From the NCBI GenBank assembly GCA_001799285.1, contig MGTD01000011.1:809-64808 (forward strand): a stretch of 64,000 nucleotides of DNA, read 5' to 3'. The notes below the pieces were generated by a model. The model had not been told where the DNA came from, searched no databases, and was given only the letters and a program-made list of their open reading frames with translations. This stretch comes from Deltaproteobacteria bacterium RIFOXYD12_FULL_56_24 (GTDB taxonomy: Bacteria; Desulfobacterota; Desulfobulbia; Desulfobulbales; Desulfurivibrionaceae). The position numbers and the translations under genes were made by a program. The stretch's first letter is position 1. Each line of letters begins with the position of its first letter. This document shows positions 16,079 through 24,984 of this stretch, one piece after another.

Positions 16079-17278
16079 TCACGCCGTCTTGACAAGGTTT
16101 TTATGATAGGCGATGCTGGGCGCACCGTCAACATAGATACCTTCCAGATAGGAGATTTTCCTGGGCAGCTGTTGCACCGTGCCCCTGGCAATGAGGAAGG
16201 TCGCTTGCCGCCCGACCGTCAGCCTGCCCAGCCTCTCCATCCCGAAAAAACCGGCGCCGTTTTCCGATCCGCAGCGGATGGTCTCCGCCAATGAATAGCC
16301 CCCCTTGAGAAACAATTTCATCTCTTCGGCCATCGCCTCGCCGTGGAGGATGCCGACACTTCCGGCCCCGGTTCCCACCGCTGTTTTCACCCCTAATTTT
16401 CCGGCCAAACGCAGTTGGGCGAGTTGTCCGGCGAGTGTCTTTTGCCAAAAAGCCTCTGCGCCCGGCACCGGCTTTCCCGGCGCCACATAGCGGGTGGAGA
16501 AACGGCACGCCACCTCGCCGCCGCCGCTTACGCTGTCCAAAGCATTCTTGGCCCGCACTATGCTGGGAATCCACAGCACCTTTCTTTCCGCCATTTTTCG
16601 GAGATTGGCCTCGCCCATGCCGTAGCCCTGTTCGATGGCCTCGCACCCCGCCGCAAGCGCCTCCGTTACCTGTTGTCGGCCATTGGCCACCACCACCGTC
16701 TTTCTGCCGCCTCGATGTTGAATGATGCGACCCAGCTCTTCGGGGGTAAGCCGGGGGGATGGGGCCTCCGCGTCTTCGATATTGGGGGAATAACTGATCT
16801 TGAGGAAATCGGGGCCCGCCGGGCTGTTGGCGCCGCAATCCAGGCTGCTCCGGCAGAGAGGGCCGGAGGTGCGGAGGGCAATGGTGCACCCCTGGGCCGT
16901 CCCCGCTCGATACCCTGCCACCAGGCCGCTGGGATCGTCGCCGTCAGCCACGCCCAGGACGCCGTGCGCATGGCAGTAGCGGAGATGCCGCTCCAGCATG
17001 GCGGTCTTTTCTGCCGGGCAAGCCGCCTCGGCGGCTAACCGCACCTCCCTGTCCACGGAAGGCGAGCGCGACAGGGAGATGCTGCAGTCCACCAGTGGGG
17101 GCAAAATGATACAGTGCGAAAAGTCAGCGATGGCCTCCCCGGCATGGCGGGGAAGGTCGGCGGCGGAGCCGATGGCGGTAATAATGGTGTCCGTAACTTG
17201 CAGAAAGACATTCCGGCGGATAGCTGCGCCGCTGCCGTCGATAAAGCTTCCCGCCACGATGAATCGTGTTTCGCCCAT
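16079..17278 (-). CDS. Amidohydrolase-like protein lacking the metal-binding histidines
   Basis: The overall plan is that of a cytosolic imidazolonepropionase/dihydroorotase-type amidohydrolase: an N-terminal beta sandwich (FIVAGSFIDGSG), barrel entry ILPPLVDCSISL, and a C-terminal return (GRLTVGRQATFLIARG). The usual D-x-H-x-H after the first strand is replaced by DCSIS. The later His positions read VVVANGRQQ, and the usual GTD near the end reads GTGAGS. So the zinc centre appears to be gone, which suggests a non-hydrolytic or degenerate protein. The frame is intact over 399 codons. Neighbours give no clue. Confidence 0.75.
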   Translation of the reverse strand: MGETRFIVAGSFIDGSGAAIRRNVFLQVTDTIITAIGSAADLPRHAGEAIADFSHCIILPPLVDCSISLSRSPSVDREVRLAAEAACPAEKTAMLERHLRYCHAHGVLGVADGDDPSGLVAGYRAGTAQGCTIALRTSGPLCRSSLDCGANSPAGPDFLKISYSPNIEDAEAPSPRLTPEELGRIIQHRGGRKTVVVANGRQQVTEALAAGCEAIEQGYGMGEANLRKMAERKVLWIPSIVRAKNALDSVSGGGEVACRFSTRYVAPGKPVPGAEAFWQKTLAGQLAQLRLAGKLGVKTAVGTGAGSVGILHGEAMAEEMKLFLKGGYSLAETIRCGSENGAGFFGMERLGRLTVGRQATFLIARGTVQQLPRKISYLEGIYVDGAPSIAYHKNLVKTA

Positions 17279-17401
17279 GAGGTTTGTTTCCTTGGGGATG
17301 CGGCCGGGGAAAATCAGGGCCGCTCCCGGTTTTCTTTTGCCGCCGCGAAGTTCGGTGGTTGACGGCGGCGCAATGTCCGATTATTCTGGAATAAACCATC
17401 A

Positions 17402-17476
17402 GGGCGATTAGCTCAGCGGGAGAGCACTGCCTTCACACGGCAGGGGTCACTGGTTCGATCCCAGTATCGCCCACCA
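17402..17476 (+). tRNA. tRNA-Val (anticodon CAC)
   Basis: Cloverleaf by eye: acceptor GGGCGAT (17402-17408) with ATCGCCC (17466-17472), D arm GCTC/GAGC, anticodon stem CTGCC/GGCAG with loop TTCACAC giving CAC, T arm ACTGG TTCGATC CCAGT, discriminator A and an encoded CCA at 17474-17476. It reads GUG codons. Confidence 0.97.
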
Positions 17477-17540
17477 TTACAGACAACCGGAGCATTCGCG
17501 CCCGGTTCCCCTCTTATCCTGATGCCCAAGTTACCTTGCC

Positions 17541-17792
17541 GTAAGCGATCACAGGGCACCACATGTTGTCGGCACTTCTGCCGACGATTGACAGTGGCGA
17601 TCGGTCCGGCTCATGTACAAAAGTACGCATCGCCGTCCCGCTTGCCGCAATCTGCACCACCCTGTGACCGCTTTTAGCTGAGTTGAGCAGCTTGTCGGAT
17701 TTTATGCCCTTTAGGGTGCAAAACGAAACTTATACCCGAAGGGTGATTCTGAGGTTATTTGACCTTTGCGAGTTTGCCCCATGATCGGTTAT
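17541..17792 (-). repeat. Structured palindromic element, copy 1 (long form)
   Basis: The core outer stem pairs AAGCGATCACAGGG (left, from 17543) with CCCTGTGACCGCTTT near 17670-17684. Inside are hairpin GTCGGC-acttct-GCCGAC and a larger hairpin GGCGAT..GTAC-aaaa-GTAC..ATCGCC. After the core follow AGCTG/CAGCT and ACCC/GGGT hairpins and an end GCCCCATGATCGGTTAT that mirrors the left end. Stem imperfections are G.U on the minus strand, so the element is oriented minus. It lies between tRNA-Val and the pseudouridine synthase gene, which point toward each other. Confidence 0.85.
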
Positions 17793-17833
17793 GCCTTGCC
17801 GGTCGTCCGCCGGATTGCTTATCACCATGGGCT

Positions 17834-18538
17834 CTATTTTCCGAGCAGCCTGGCAAATTCCTCCGGCATCCCGAGCTCAAAACTCATTTCCTTGCCGCTG
17901 TGGGGGTGGATGAAGGAGAGCGAGCAAGCATGGAGGGCGAGCCGTTTGCACACCAGGGGGCCGTTTCCGTATTTCCTGTCCCCGGCCACGGGATGGCCCT
18001 TTTCCGCAAAATGGACCCTGATCTGGTGCTTGCGGCCGGTGAGGAGATGAATATCCACCAGGCTTAAGCCTTTGCCCTCCTGTAACACCTTGTATTCAGT
18101 ATGGGATAGCTTGCCCTTGGCCGGGTCCAGAGTCGAGTAGACTTTTTGTGCGGCGTTCTCGGTCAGGTAGGAGGTGATCGTTCCCTCCCTGGGAGTCAGG
18201 CGGCCGTGGACCACAGCCAGGTAATGCTTGTTGGTCTCCTGCCAATGCTCCTGCAGGAATTGCTTGGCCTGCTCGCTTTTGGCAAAAAGCAGGAGGCCCG
18301 AAGTGTCCTTGTCCAGGCGGTGGACCACGTACACCCGGTGGCGCGATTTGGTATCGCCCTTGCGGACATAATCGTTGAGCAGGTAATGGGCGGTTCTTTC
18401 CTTTTCCCGGTCGGTGCCGATGGTCAGCAGCCCGGCCGGCTTGGCGACCACGAGAATATCCTGGTCCTCATGGAGGATGGGCAAGCCCCGTGGTTGCCGC
18501 TTTTTGGCGGGCCTGGGGGCTGGGTGCGGCTGGGTCAT
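17834..18538 (-). CDS. RluA-family pseudouridine synthase
   Basis: Isomerises uridine to pseudouridine in rRNA or tRNA. The catalytic motif HRLDKDTSGLLLFAKS is near residue 75, preceded by ILVVAKPAGLLT, and later GRKHQIRVHFAEKGHPVAGD. There is no S4 domain. The start at 18538 gives a basic 20-residue leader (QPHPAPRPAKKRQPRG); an in-frame extension to 18625 is less likely. Which RluA subgroup or target base cannot be told. Confidence 0.92.
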   Translation of the reverse strand: MTQPHPAPRPAKKRQPRGLPILHEDQDILVVAKPAGLLTIGTDREKERTAHYLLNDYVRKGDTKSRHRVYVVHRLDKDTSGLLLFAKSEQAKQFLQEHWQETNKHYLAVVHGRLTPREGTITSYLTENAAQKVYSTLDPAKGKLSHTEYKVLQEGKGLSLVDIHLLTGRKHQIRVHFAEKGHPVAGDRKYGNGPLVCKRLALHACSLSFIHPHSGKEMSFELGMPEEFARLLGK

Positions 18539-18673
18539 GGAGCGTCCTTTTTCTCTGGCAGGTTTAAGGTTTTCTTTTTTACTTACCGGCAACCGGCTTA
18601 AAACTCCCGGAAAATATACGCACAACCATGGAAAAACCGAACGGCTGAAAAAGGGCCCGGAGGATTTCCCGGC

Positions 18674-20647
18674 TTAGCGGGCTTTGGCGGGTGGACGAAA
18701 CCGCTTTACTGCCGCCTGCAGGTGGGGCAGTGCGGTATCGTTGTTGGCGTGGCCGTAGCGCAGTCCGATATAGAGCTCGCTGATTTCGGCGATCTCTGGG
18801 GCGAGGTCGGGCCGGGCCCCGGCGGCGCGCCTGGCAAAGGCAGCCGGACCTTCGTGAGGGGCGCGGGAGAGGCCGATGCGTGCAAGCCTCCGGCAGTATC
18901 GGGCATAGAGTCGCAGCACCGGCTCGGTTTGGCTGCGGCCTTGCAGCAGCAAGCGCAACAGGACCACGGCCAGCACCAGGGCGGTGGTGGTGAGCATCAC
19001 CGCCACCGCGCCCTGCCAGCCGAAGCGCAACAGGCCCAGACGGCCAAGCAATTCCTCTTGCCGCAGGCGGTTGTATCCCATCACCCACAGGTTCCAGCCG
19101 TTGTCCAATGCATCCCAGCCGTAGCGCAGGCGGGCCAGGTTGCGAGTCAGCCAGCTTTGCCCACTGTCGAGCAAGAGCGGGGTGGTGGAGCGGAAGCGTT
19201 GCTGGTCGGACTCCGCATCCATCCGCGCGGCGGGAATCACCGCAGTGGGGTCGATCCGTCGCCAGCCCTCTTGTTCCAGCCATACCTCGGCCCAGGCATG
19301 GGCGCGCGATTGGCGGACGATGAGGTAGTCGGCCAAGGGATTGTGTTCGCCGCCCTGATAGCCGGTAACCACCCGGGCCGGCACCCCGGCCCCGCGCATC
19401 AGGGTTACAAAGGCGGCGGCATAGTGTTCGCAGAAGCCGCGGCGGCTGTCGAAGATAAATTCGTCCATGGCCTCGCTGCCCAGCAGCGGCGGGAGGCGCG
19501 TGTACCAGAAAGGCTGCTCGCGGAAAAGGGACAGGCCGGTCTGCACGATTTGCGCTGGAGGCAGGGTGGACCACTGGCGGGCCAGGGCGCGGCTGCGCGG
19601 GTTGCGGCCTTCCGGCAGCTCCAGGCTTAGGCGCCGCTCTTCCTCCGCCAGGGGGCCGGTGCGGTACCTGGGGTGGGCGGCGAGTTCGAAACGCTGGCGG
19701 GTATTCACCTTGCGCCGCTGCAGCAGCTGAAAATCACCGGTGAGGTTAAAGCCGCGCGGTATCGTGGCGGGCAGCTCCAGAGCGAACAGCCAGCGCTCGT
19801 TGTTAGGTTCCAGGGTCAGGGCATAGCGAACCTCCGTGCCCAAGGCCTGGTGGCTGGCCGGCTTGCTGAACCAGGGCATCGCTGCGCCCCGGAGCTGGTC
19901 CCAGCGTCGGCCGTCAGTACTCCACAGCACAGGCCCTCGCCAGTAAAGCTGGTCAGCCGGCGGGATCTCTCCCTTGAATTGCACCCGGAAGGCGATTTCT
20001 TCGGATTCGGCCAGCCGGGCGATGCTGCCCGGGGTCATGTGGTCCTCCATGCCGGTGCGGCCGAGGTTGGGGTTCTTGGGCATGTGCCACAGCGGGCCGG
20101 GCAGGCGCGGAAAAAGGAGAAAGAGGAAAAACATGATGGGCAGCGCCTGCAGCAGCATAGTGGCGGCCAGTTGCAGGTAGAAGCGGGGGGATCCGGTTTG
20201 GGCGACCGGATGGCTTAGGACAATGAGCGCGGCGGTGAGCAGCAGCACGGTCAGTAGCAGATAGCCACCGAGAAAGATCGAGGGCTCGACCACCAGAAAG
20301 ACGCCGGCCACCAGAAACCAGCCCAGGAAGATCGCCAGCATGGCGTCGCGCAGGTTGCGTAGCTCCAAAAGCTTGAGGCAGAGCATCACGCTGAGCAGGG
20401 CGAGGCCGGCCTCGGGACCGAACAGGGTGCGGTAGCCGAGGAGCACCGCGCCGATGCCGGCCAGGGTGGTCAGCAGGTGCAGCCGGCGCCGGGGCAGCGG
20501 CCAGCCGCGCAGGTCGATGGCCAGGCGCCAACCGAGCAGGGTGAGGCAGTAAGCCGTAAACCAGGGCGGCAGCCGCAGCAGCGGGGGCAGCAGCACCGCG
20601 GTCAGGGAGCCGAGCAGCCAAAGCCGGCCGGGCCGGGGCGGGATCAT
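18674..20647 (-). CDS. tgpA: TgpA-type membrane transglutaminase
   Basis: The N-terminal 200 residues are hydrophobic with about five or six transmembrane segments. A transglutaminase-like periplasmic domain follows, with catalytic Cys in SRRGFCEHYAAAFVTLMR, His in SRAHAWAEVWL and Asp in WRRIDPTAVI. A further membrane segment (GAVAVMLTTTALVLAVVLL) and a cytosolic DUF4129-type tail end the protein. The family is essential in Pseudomonas and acts in the envelope. The start at 20647 overlaps the DUF58 stop by four bases (ATGA); a longer frame from 20842 only re-reads the DUF58 gene. Third gene of moxR / DUF58 / tgpA. Confidence 0.93.
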   Translation of the reverse strand: MIPPRPGRLWLLGSLTAVLLPPLLRLPPWFTAYCLTLLGWRLAIDLRGWPLPRRRLHLLTTLAGIGAVLLGYRTLFGPEAGLALLSVMLCLKLLELRNLRDAMLAIFLGWFLVAGVFLVVEPSIFLGGYLLLTVLLLTAALIVLSHPVAQTGSPRFYLQLAATMLLQALPIMFFLFLLFPRLPGPLWHMPKNPNLGRTGMEDHMTPGSIARLAESEEIAFRVQFKGEIPPADQLYWRGPVLWSTDGRRWDQLRGAAMPWFSKPASHQALGTEVRYALTLEPNNERWLFALELPATIPRGFNLTGDFQLLQRRKVNTRQRFELAAHPRYRTGPLAEEERRLSLELPEGRNPRSRALARQWSTLPPAQIVQTGLSLFREQPFWYTRLPPLLGSEAMDEFIFDSRRGFCEHYAAAFVTLMRGAGVPARVVTGYQGGEHNPLADYLIVRQSRAHAWAEVWLEQEGWRRIDPTAVIPAARMDAESDQQRFRSTTPLLLDSGQSWLTRNLARLRYGWDALDNGWNLWVMGYNRLRQEELLGRLGLLRFGWQGAVAVMLTTTALVLAVVLLRLLLQGRSQTEPVLRLYARYCRRLARIGLSRAPHEGPAAFARRAAGARPDLAPEIAEISELYIGLRYGHANNDTALPHLQAAVKRFRPPAKAR

Positions 20648-21600
20648 GGTTGCTCTCCGTGGAGGGCCAGGGCTTCCAAGCATTGGCGGCGCTGGGCCGG
20701 GCCGGAGCCGGGGGCGATGATCCGCTCCGGTAGCCGCAGGCCGTAAGCCAGGCCAGCCTCGTCCGCCTCCAGGACCCAGCGGCAGAGGCGCGACAGCCTC
20801 TCCTCCGCCGGCAGGCCGGGCAACAGATCCCAGGTCAGCCACAGTTCCTGCGCCGCTTCTCCGGCAAACTGCTTGATGTGCATGCCCTGCCCCCGTGCCA
20901 CCGCCTTCCAGTACACCTGCCGGATCGAATCTCCGGTCTGGTAGGGGCGCATGGCAGTGAAATCGTCATGTCCCAGGCCCTGCGCCCCGCCGCTGCCGAT
21001 GGTGCCGAATTGGCCCGGCGGCAGGGGGCTTGGCGGGGCGGGGGCCGGATAGACCAGGCAGCCCATGGCCAGCTCCAGCGGCGACCAGGCCCGGAACAGA
21101 CCCAGGGGGAAACGCGTCGCCAGCCGGAAACGGCCCAGGGCCAAGCGGCCCCGGCGCGGGGCCGGGCGGGAGAGGGTGGTCCAGTGCAGCCCCGGCTGGA
21201 GGTCGAGTACGGTTTCCGTGCCATCGGGCAGAACCAGGGCCAGGGCCGGGCGCGTCTGGCGTGCTTCGTTGCGCAGGCCGATGGCAAAACGGGCCTCTCC
21301 GCCGGCGAACACCTCCGGGCAGCGGCCGGTCTCCACCCGCAACCCTTGCAGGTTGTGCCAGGTATGGAGAATGGAAACCACGCCGAGCCCTGCAAGCAGG
21401 AAGACCAGGGCAAAGGTCAGGGCGTTGTCGTAGTTGATGGCGCCGAGGAGGATGGCGATCAGCACCGCCCCCAGCAGCAGCCCCTGCCGGGTGGGCAGGA
21501 TATAGACGCGGTGCCGGTCCAGCAGCACCGGTCCGGTCTCTGGTCCGGGGCCGCGGAGAAAGCGGGCGAGGCTGAAGCGTTGGCGCATGGTGAGGGGCAT
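20644..21600 (-). CDS. DUF58 domain membrane protein
   Basis: DUF58 proteins pair with MoxR AAA+ ATPases and a transglutaminase in a conserved cassette. Two adjacent transmembrane helices (GLLLGAVLIAILLGAINY and ALTFALVFLLAGLGVVS) lie near residues 40-85. The DUF58 signature is GHDDFTAMRPYQTGDSIRQVYWKAVARG split near residue 235. The start at 21600 (MPLTMRQ) is chosen since the upstream extension runs into palindromic element copy 2. Confidence 0.93.
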   Translation of the reverse strand: MPLTMRQRFSLARFLRGPGPETGPVLLDRHRVYILPTRQGLLLGAVLIAILLGAINYDNALTFALVFLLAGLGVVSILHTWHNLQGLRVETGRCPEVFAGGEARFAIGLRNEARQTRPALALVLPDGTETVLDLQPGLHWTTLSRPAPRRGRLALGRFRLATRFPLGLFRAWSPLELAMGCLVYPAPAPPSPLPPGQFGTIGSGGAQGLGHDDFTAMRPYQTGDSIRQVYWKAVARGQGMHIKQFAGEAAQELWLTWDLLPGLPAEERLSRLCRWVLEADEAGLAYGLRLPERIIAPGSGPAQRRQCLEALALHGEQP

Positions 21601-21650
21601 AGGCTGGCCTTTATAGTAACTGATAGCCTGGAACGGAAATATAACCCGGA

Positions 21651-21760
21651 AAAAAGCGGCCGCAGGGTGCCGCAGATGCGCGAAAGAGGCCTGTCCGCAA
21701 TACATTGGTATGCGGGCAGGCCGATGACAAAGCAGATGTGGTGCCCTGCGACCGCTTTTT
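21651..21760 (+). repeat. Structured palindromic element, copy 2 (short form)
   Basis: The arms are AAAAAGCGGCCGCAGGG (21651 on) and CCCTGCGACCGCTTTTT (to 21760). The stem continues with TGCCGCA against TGTGGTGCC through three G.U pairs on the plus strand. The inner hairpin is GGCCTG-t-CCGC..ATAC-attg-GTAT..GCGG-g-CAGGCC, followed by the family motif GATGACAAAGCAGATG. It lies between moxR and the DUF58 gene, so it must be transcribed as part of that operon, in antisense. The moxR stop codon overlaps its right end. Confidence 0.88.
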
Positions 21761-22673
21761 AAGGTACCGCAACCTCGGCGAACCAGGCCGCCAGCGATGC
21801 GCTGCCGCCCAGGGTGTCGCCCTGCGCCTGTTGCAGGCGATGGCCCACCACATGGGGCAGGACGATTTGAACGTCTTCGGGTAAAACGAAGTCGCGGCCT
21901 GCCAGCAGCGCCCAGGCACGGGCGGCGCCAAGCAGGGCCAGACCGGCGCGGGGGGAAAGACCGGTGAGAAAACGGGGTGAGCGTCGGGAATATTCGAGCA
22001 GCGCCTGGACATAGTCGAGAAGGGCCGGGCTGACCGTGACCGCGCGCGCCAGCTCCTGGGCCTGCACCAACTGTGCCGGGCTCAGCACCGGTTTAAGTTC
22101 CGCCAGCAGTTCGCGCCGGTCGCGCCCGGCCAGTAAGGCGCGTTCGGCCGCAGCCTCCGGGTAGCCCAGCTCGATGCGCAGCAGAAAGCGGTCCAGTTGC
22201 GACTCGGGCAGGGGGAAGGTGCCGATCTGATTGGCCGGATTTTGGGTGGCGATGACGAAAAATGGTTCCGGCAGGGGGCGAGTTTCGCCTTCGCTGGTGA
22301 CCTGCTGCTCCTCCATCGCCTCCAGCAGGGCGCTCTGGGTCTTGGGGGTGGCGCGGTTGATCTCGTCGGCCAGGACCAGATGGGCGAAGATCGGCCCGGG
22401 GTGGAAGCGGAACTCGCCGGTGCCGCGTTCGTACACCGCGACGCCGAGGATGTCCGCCGGCATCAGGTCCGAGGTGAACTGGATGCGGTTGAAGCGTAGC
22501 CCCAGGGTGGTGGCGAGGACATGGGCCAAGGTGGTTTTACCCACCCCCGGCAGATCCTCGATGAGCAAATGGCCGCGCGCCAGCAGACAGGAGAGGGCGA
22601 GGCGGATTGGATGCTCCTTGCCCAGGATAATGCTGCCGGCCTGGGCAATGACCTGATTCAGGAGAATATGCAT
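21759..22673 (-). CDS. moxR: MoxR-type AAA+ ATPase
   Basis: The Walker A block is EDLPGVGKTTLAHVLA near residues 39-54, Walker B is HLVLADEINRATPKTQSALLEAMEE near 105-130, sensor 1 is FFVIATQNPANQIGTFPLPESQLDRF split across 140-165 and arginine-finger-type sequence FLLRIELGYP follows. MoxR ATPases act as chaperones or activators for partner proteins, here the DUF58 and TgpA products downstream. The length is 304 residues. Confidence 0.95.
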   Translation of the reverse strand: MHILLNQVIAQAGSIILGKEHPIRLALSCLLARGHLLIEDLPGVGKTTLAHVLATTLGLRFNRIQFTSDLMPADILGVAVYERGTGEFRFHPGPIFAHLVLADEINRATPKTQSALLEAMEEQQVTSEGETRPLPEPFFVIATQNPANQIGTFPLPESQLDRFLLRIELGYPEAAAERALLAGRDRRELLAELKPVLSPAQLVQAQELARAVTVSPALLDYVQALLEYSRRSPRFLTGLSPRAGLALLGAARAWALLAGRDFVLPEDVQIVLPHVVGHRLQQAQGDTLGGSASLAAWFAEVAVP

Positions 22674-22790
22674 GCGTCACCTTTCTCCGGCTGGGTTTGC
22701 GGCCTGATCTGGGGTGGGGAATGGGATTGGCAGACAACAAGGAGTCCGCCTCGGATTTTTTCCGTGCTTAGTCTGCTTTTTGGGGCCACC

Positions 22791-23261
22791 TTATGGCTTT
22801 TCATGAAAAACCACCACCACCTCCCGGTCGCGGCTGGCGATCTGGCAAGCTACCTTGGCCGGCACCACCTCGTAGCCGGGGCCGAGCTTGACGATGGCCA
22901 GCTGGCCGCGGCTGAGCTGGTCGGTTGTCTCCTCGGAGACAAAGATCCTCTTGATCTTGTTCTGTTCGACAAAGTGGTACGGCTCACCTCGGCCATCCTG
23001 GGGCAGCCGGTTGGTTTCGATGAGCTGTTTGACCTGGGCTTTGAGCTCACGCAATCGGGTCTCCTCGGCGCGCTGGAGGTTGAGCTCCCGGTTGCGACTC
23101 TCCTTGGCCGCCTGCTCCTCCCGGGCCTGGTTGCTGACCGCGACGGGGTTGTTGCCGTGGTTTTGCTTGCGGCTGATCCGTTTTTCGTGTTCGGCTTTTT
23201 TGACCTGTTTCTTGCTGGCCAGACCGGCCTTGAGAAGCTGCTCCTGCAATGGGTTGCCCAT
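22791..23261 (-). CDS. DUF2058 (YaiL-type) nucleic-acid-associated protein
   Basis: A 156-residue basic protein. The N-terminal LQEQLLKAGLASKKQVKKAEHEKR block is the DUF2058 signature, followed by a long charged coiled coil (about residues 35-95) and a C-terminal domain with PYHFVEQNKIKRIFVSE and RGQLAIVKLGPGYEVVPAKVA. Described family members associate with polynucleotides; the exact function is unknown. It stands alone downstream of a + strand gene's divergent promoter region. Confidence 0.9.
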   Translation of the reverse strand: MGNPLQEQLLKAGLASKKQVKKAEHEKRISRKQNHGNNPVAVSNQAREEQAAKESRNRELNLQRAEETRLRELKAQVKQLIETNRLPQDGRGEPYHFVEQNKIKRIFVSEETTDQLSRGQLAIVKLGPGYEVVPAKVACQIASRDREVVVVFHEKP

Positions 23262-23485
23262 GCTTATTTCCTTGCGATATTGTTCGTAACTCGGTGCGAT
23301 GTCCGGTTTTTTGCACGTTGCTGGGCATTCTCCCTCGTCCGGCAGAGAATGAATTGGTATCCTTTATTTGACCATATTCGCCGGGGGATGCAAAGTGATA
23401 TGATAAAGGCCGGGGGAAAGGGTTTTTTGCTAAAAATCAACTAAGGCAGTGAAAAGCAAAAAAACATTGGCGGTGCAGTGAAAAT

Positions 23486-24745
23486 ATGAATACAAAAGCA
23501 ACCATGACGGATTCGCAAAAAGAAAAAAAGCGTACAGATTCACCAGAGATGCCGAACCAAGGCGGCCTTTTTTTCAGCCTGCTGGAAGATTGCCTGAGCC
23601 ACAACACCTTTGTCAAGCTCGTGCTGGGCAAGTACCATGGCCCGGAACCGGGACTGGACCGGGTCTTTGTTCGGCGACTGGCCCTTAAGGATGGGGAGAG
23701 CCTCTCTTTTCTTTATCGCTACCAGACCAGGGATGTTACCAAAAACCTACCGATTCCGGCGGGGATTGCGGCCATTCGCGATATGTTTGCCATCGCCTTC
23801 AACAATCTGCACTTGCAGACGGTGAGCGAGGATATCCAGCTCTCGCTCAACAAGAAGGGCAGATACAATCTGCAACGGGGCAAGGGTGCTCCGCGGGAGG
23901 CCGCCCCCCAAGAGCATGACCGCGCCAAGGAGCGCTTTCTCGAGCTGACCGCACCGTTTCTGAGGGAGCTGGGGGTCACCAACTCCCAGCAGCAGCTTAT
24001 CCCCTCCATGTCGCGCAAGTGGAAGCAGATCAATAAGTTCATTGAGGTGTTGGACCATGCCCTTGCCGCTTCGAAGCTGAAAGGGAAAGAGCGGTTGCAG
24101 GTGGTAGATTTCGGCTCGGGCAAGGGCTACCTGACCTTTGCCATGGAGGAATATCTGCGTGCCGGCCTGGGGCTTAGGCCCGAGGTGACCGGGGTGGAAT
24201 TGCGGGAGGATCTCGTCAATCTGTGCAGCAAGGCCGCGAAAAAGTTGCGGCTTGATACCCTGTCTTTCGTGCAGGGCGATATCCGGAGCTACACGCCAAA
24301 GGGAATCGACATCATGATCGCCCTGCACGCCTGCGATGTGGCCACGGATTACGCCATGCACCTGGGCATCCGCGCCGGGGCTTCGATCATCATGTGCGCC
24401 CCGTGCTGCCACAAGCAGCTCAGACCGCAGATGCACAGTCCGGCGGTGCTCAAGCCCATGCTCAAGCACGGCATCCATCTGGGCCAGGAGGCGGAGATGG
24501 TCACCGATTCCCTACGCGCCTTGCTCCTGGAAGCCTCCGGTTACGAGACCCAGGTTTTCGAGTTCATTTCCCTGGAACACACGAGCAAGAACAAGATGAT
24601 CCTGGGAGTGAAGGGGAGCGGTCCGGTGAACCAGGCGGAGATTCTGGCCCAGATCAGGGTGATTAAGGAGTTTTACGGTATCCGGGAGCATTGCCTTGAG
24701 ACGTTGTTGCTGGGGGACGGTTTGGGCCAGGGCGGCCGCCGATAA
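23486..24745 (+). CDS. Class I SAM methyltransferase, Methyltransf_32/RRNAD-like
   Basis: The SAM motif is VVDFGSGKGYLTFAMEEYL near residue 206, preceded by the typical SRKWKQINKFIEVLDHAL helix. IALHACDVATDYAM and MCAPCCHKQLRPQ, the His/Cys block of this group, follow. The N-terminal 150 residues are an extra domain with HNTFVKLVLGKYHG and DMFAIAFNNLHLQ. Eukaryotic relatives are METTL25/RRNAD1-like proteins of unclear substrate; bacterial substrates are not known. The gene ends three bases before element copy 3. Confidence 0.85.
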   Translation: MNTKATMTDSQKEKKRTDSPEMPNQGGLFFSLLEDCLSHNTFVKLVLGKYHGPEPGLDRVFVRRLALKDGESLSFLYRYQTRDVTKNLPIPAGIAAIRDMFAIAFNNLHLQTVSEDIQLSLNKKGRYNLQRGKGAPREAAPQEHDRAKERFLELTAPFLRELGVTNSQQQLIPSMSRKWKQINKFIEVLDHALAASKLKGKERLQVVDFGSGKGYLTFAMEEYLRAGLGLRPEVTGVELREDLVNLCSKAAKKLRLDTLSFVQGDIRSYTPKGIDIMIALHACDVATDYAMHLGIRAGASIIMCAPCCHKQLRPQMHSPAVLKPMLKHGIHLGQEAEMVTDSLRALLLEASGYETQVFEFISLEHTSKNKMILGVKGSGPVNQAEILAQIRVIKEFYGIREHCLETLLLGDGLGQGGRR

Positions 24746-24748
24746 CAA

Positions 24749-24884
24749 GTAAACGTTCACCGGGCACCTCATCTGCTTTGTCAGCGGCCTGCTCATGTGC
24801 GACTTGCACACTTCGCAGGCCGCTTTGTCGGACACTTCTGCCGACAATTGACACGCGCATCTGAGGCACCCGGTAAACGTTTAC
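24749..24884 (-). repeat. Structured palindromic element, copy 3
   Basis: The end stem GTAAACGTTCACCGGG pairs with CCCGGTAAACGTTTAC at 15 of 16 positions. Inside are two hairpins: AGCGGCCTGC with GCAGGCCGCT (inner GTGC/GCAC), and TTGTCGG with CCGACAA. Together they make a three-way-junction layout. Departures from Watson-Crick pairing are G.U on the minus strand. Here the CGTCGGC-type hairpin sits on the other side of the main hairpin compared with copies 1, 8 and 9. Confidence 0.88.
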
Positions 24885-24984
24885 AGTCCGGTGAAATTTG
24901 CACGTTCAACGATACTGGTGAACGATTACGATAACAAAGCAGCTGAGGCGCTGCCGGACCGTTACCAAGATCGGAGCAAAATAA

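Noticed and set aside
20648-20842. 65-codon N-terminal extension of TgpA
   Set aside because: It re-reads the end of the DUF58 gene in another frame. The ATG at 20647 overlapping the DUF58 stop is the expected start.
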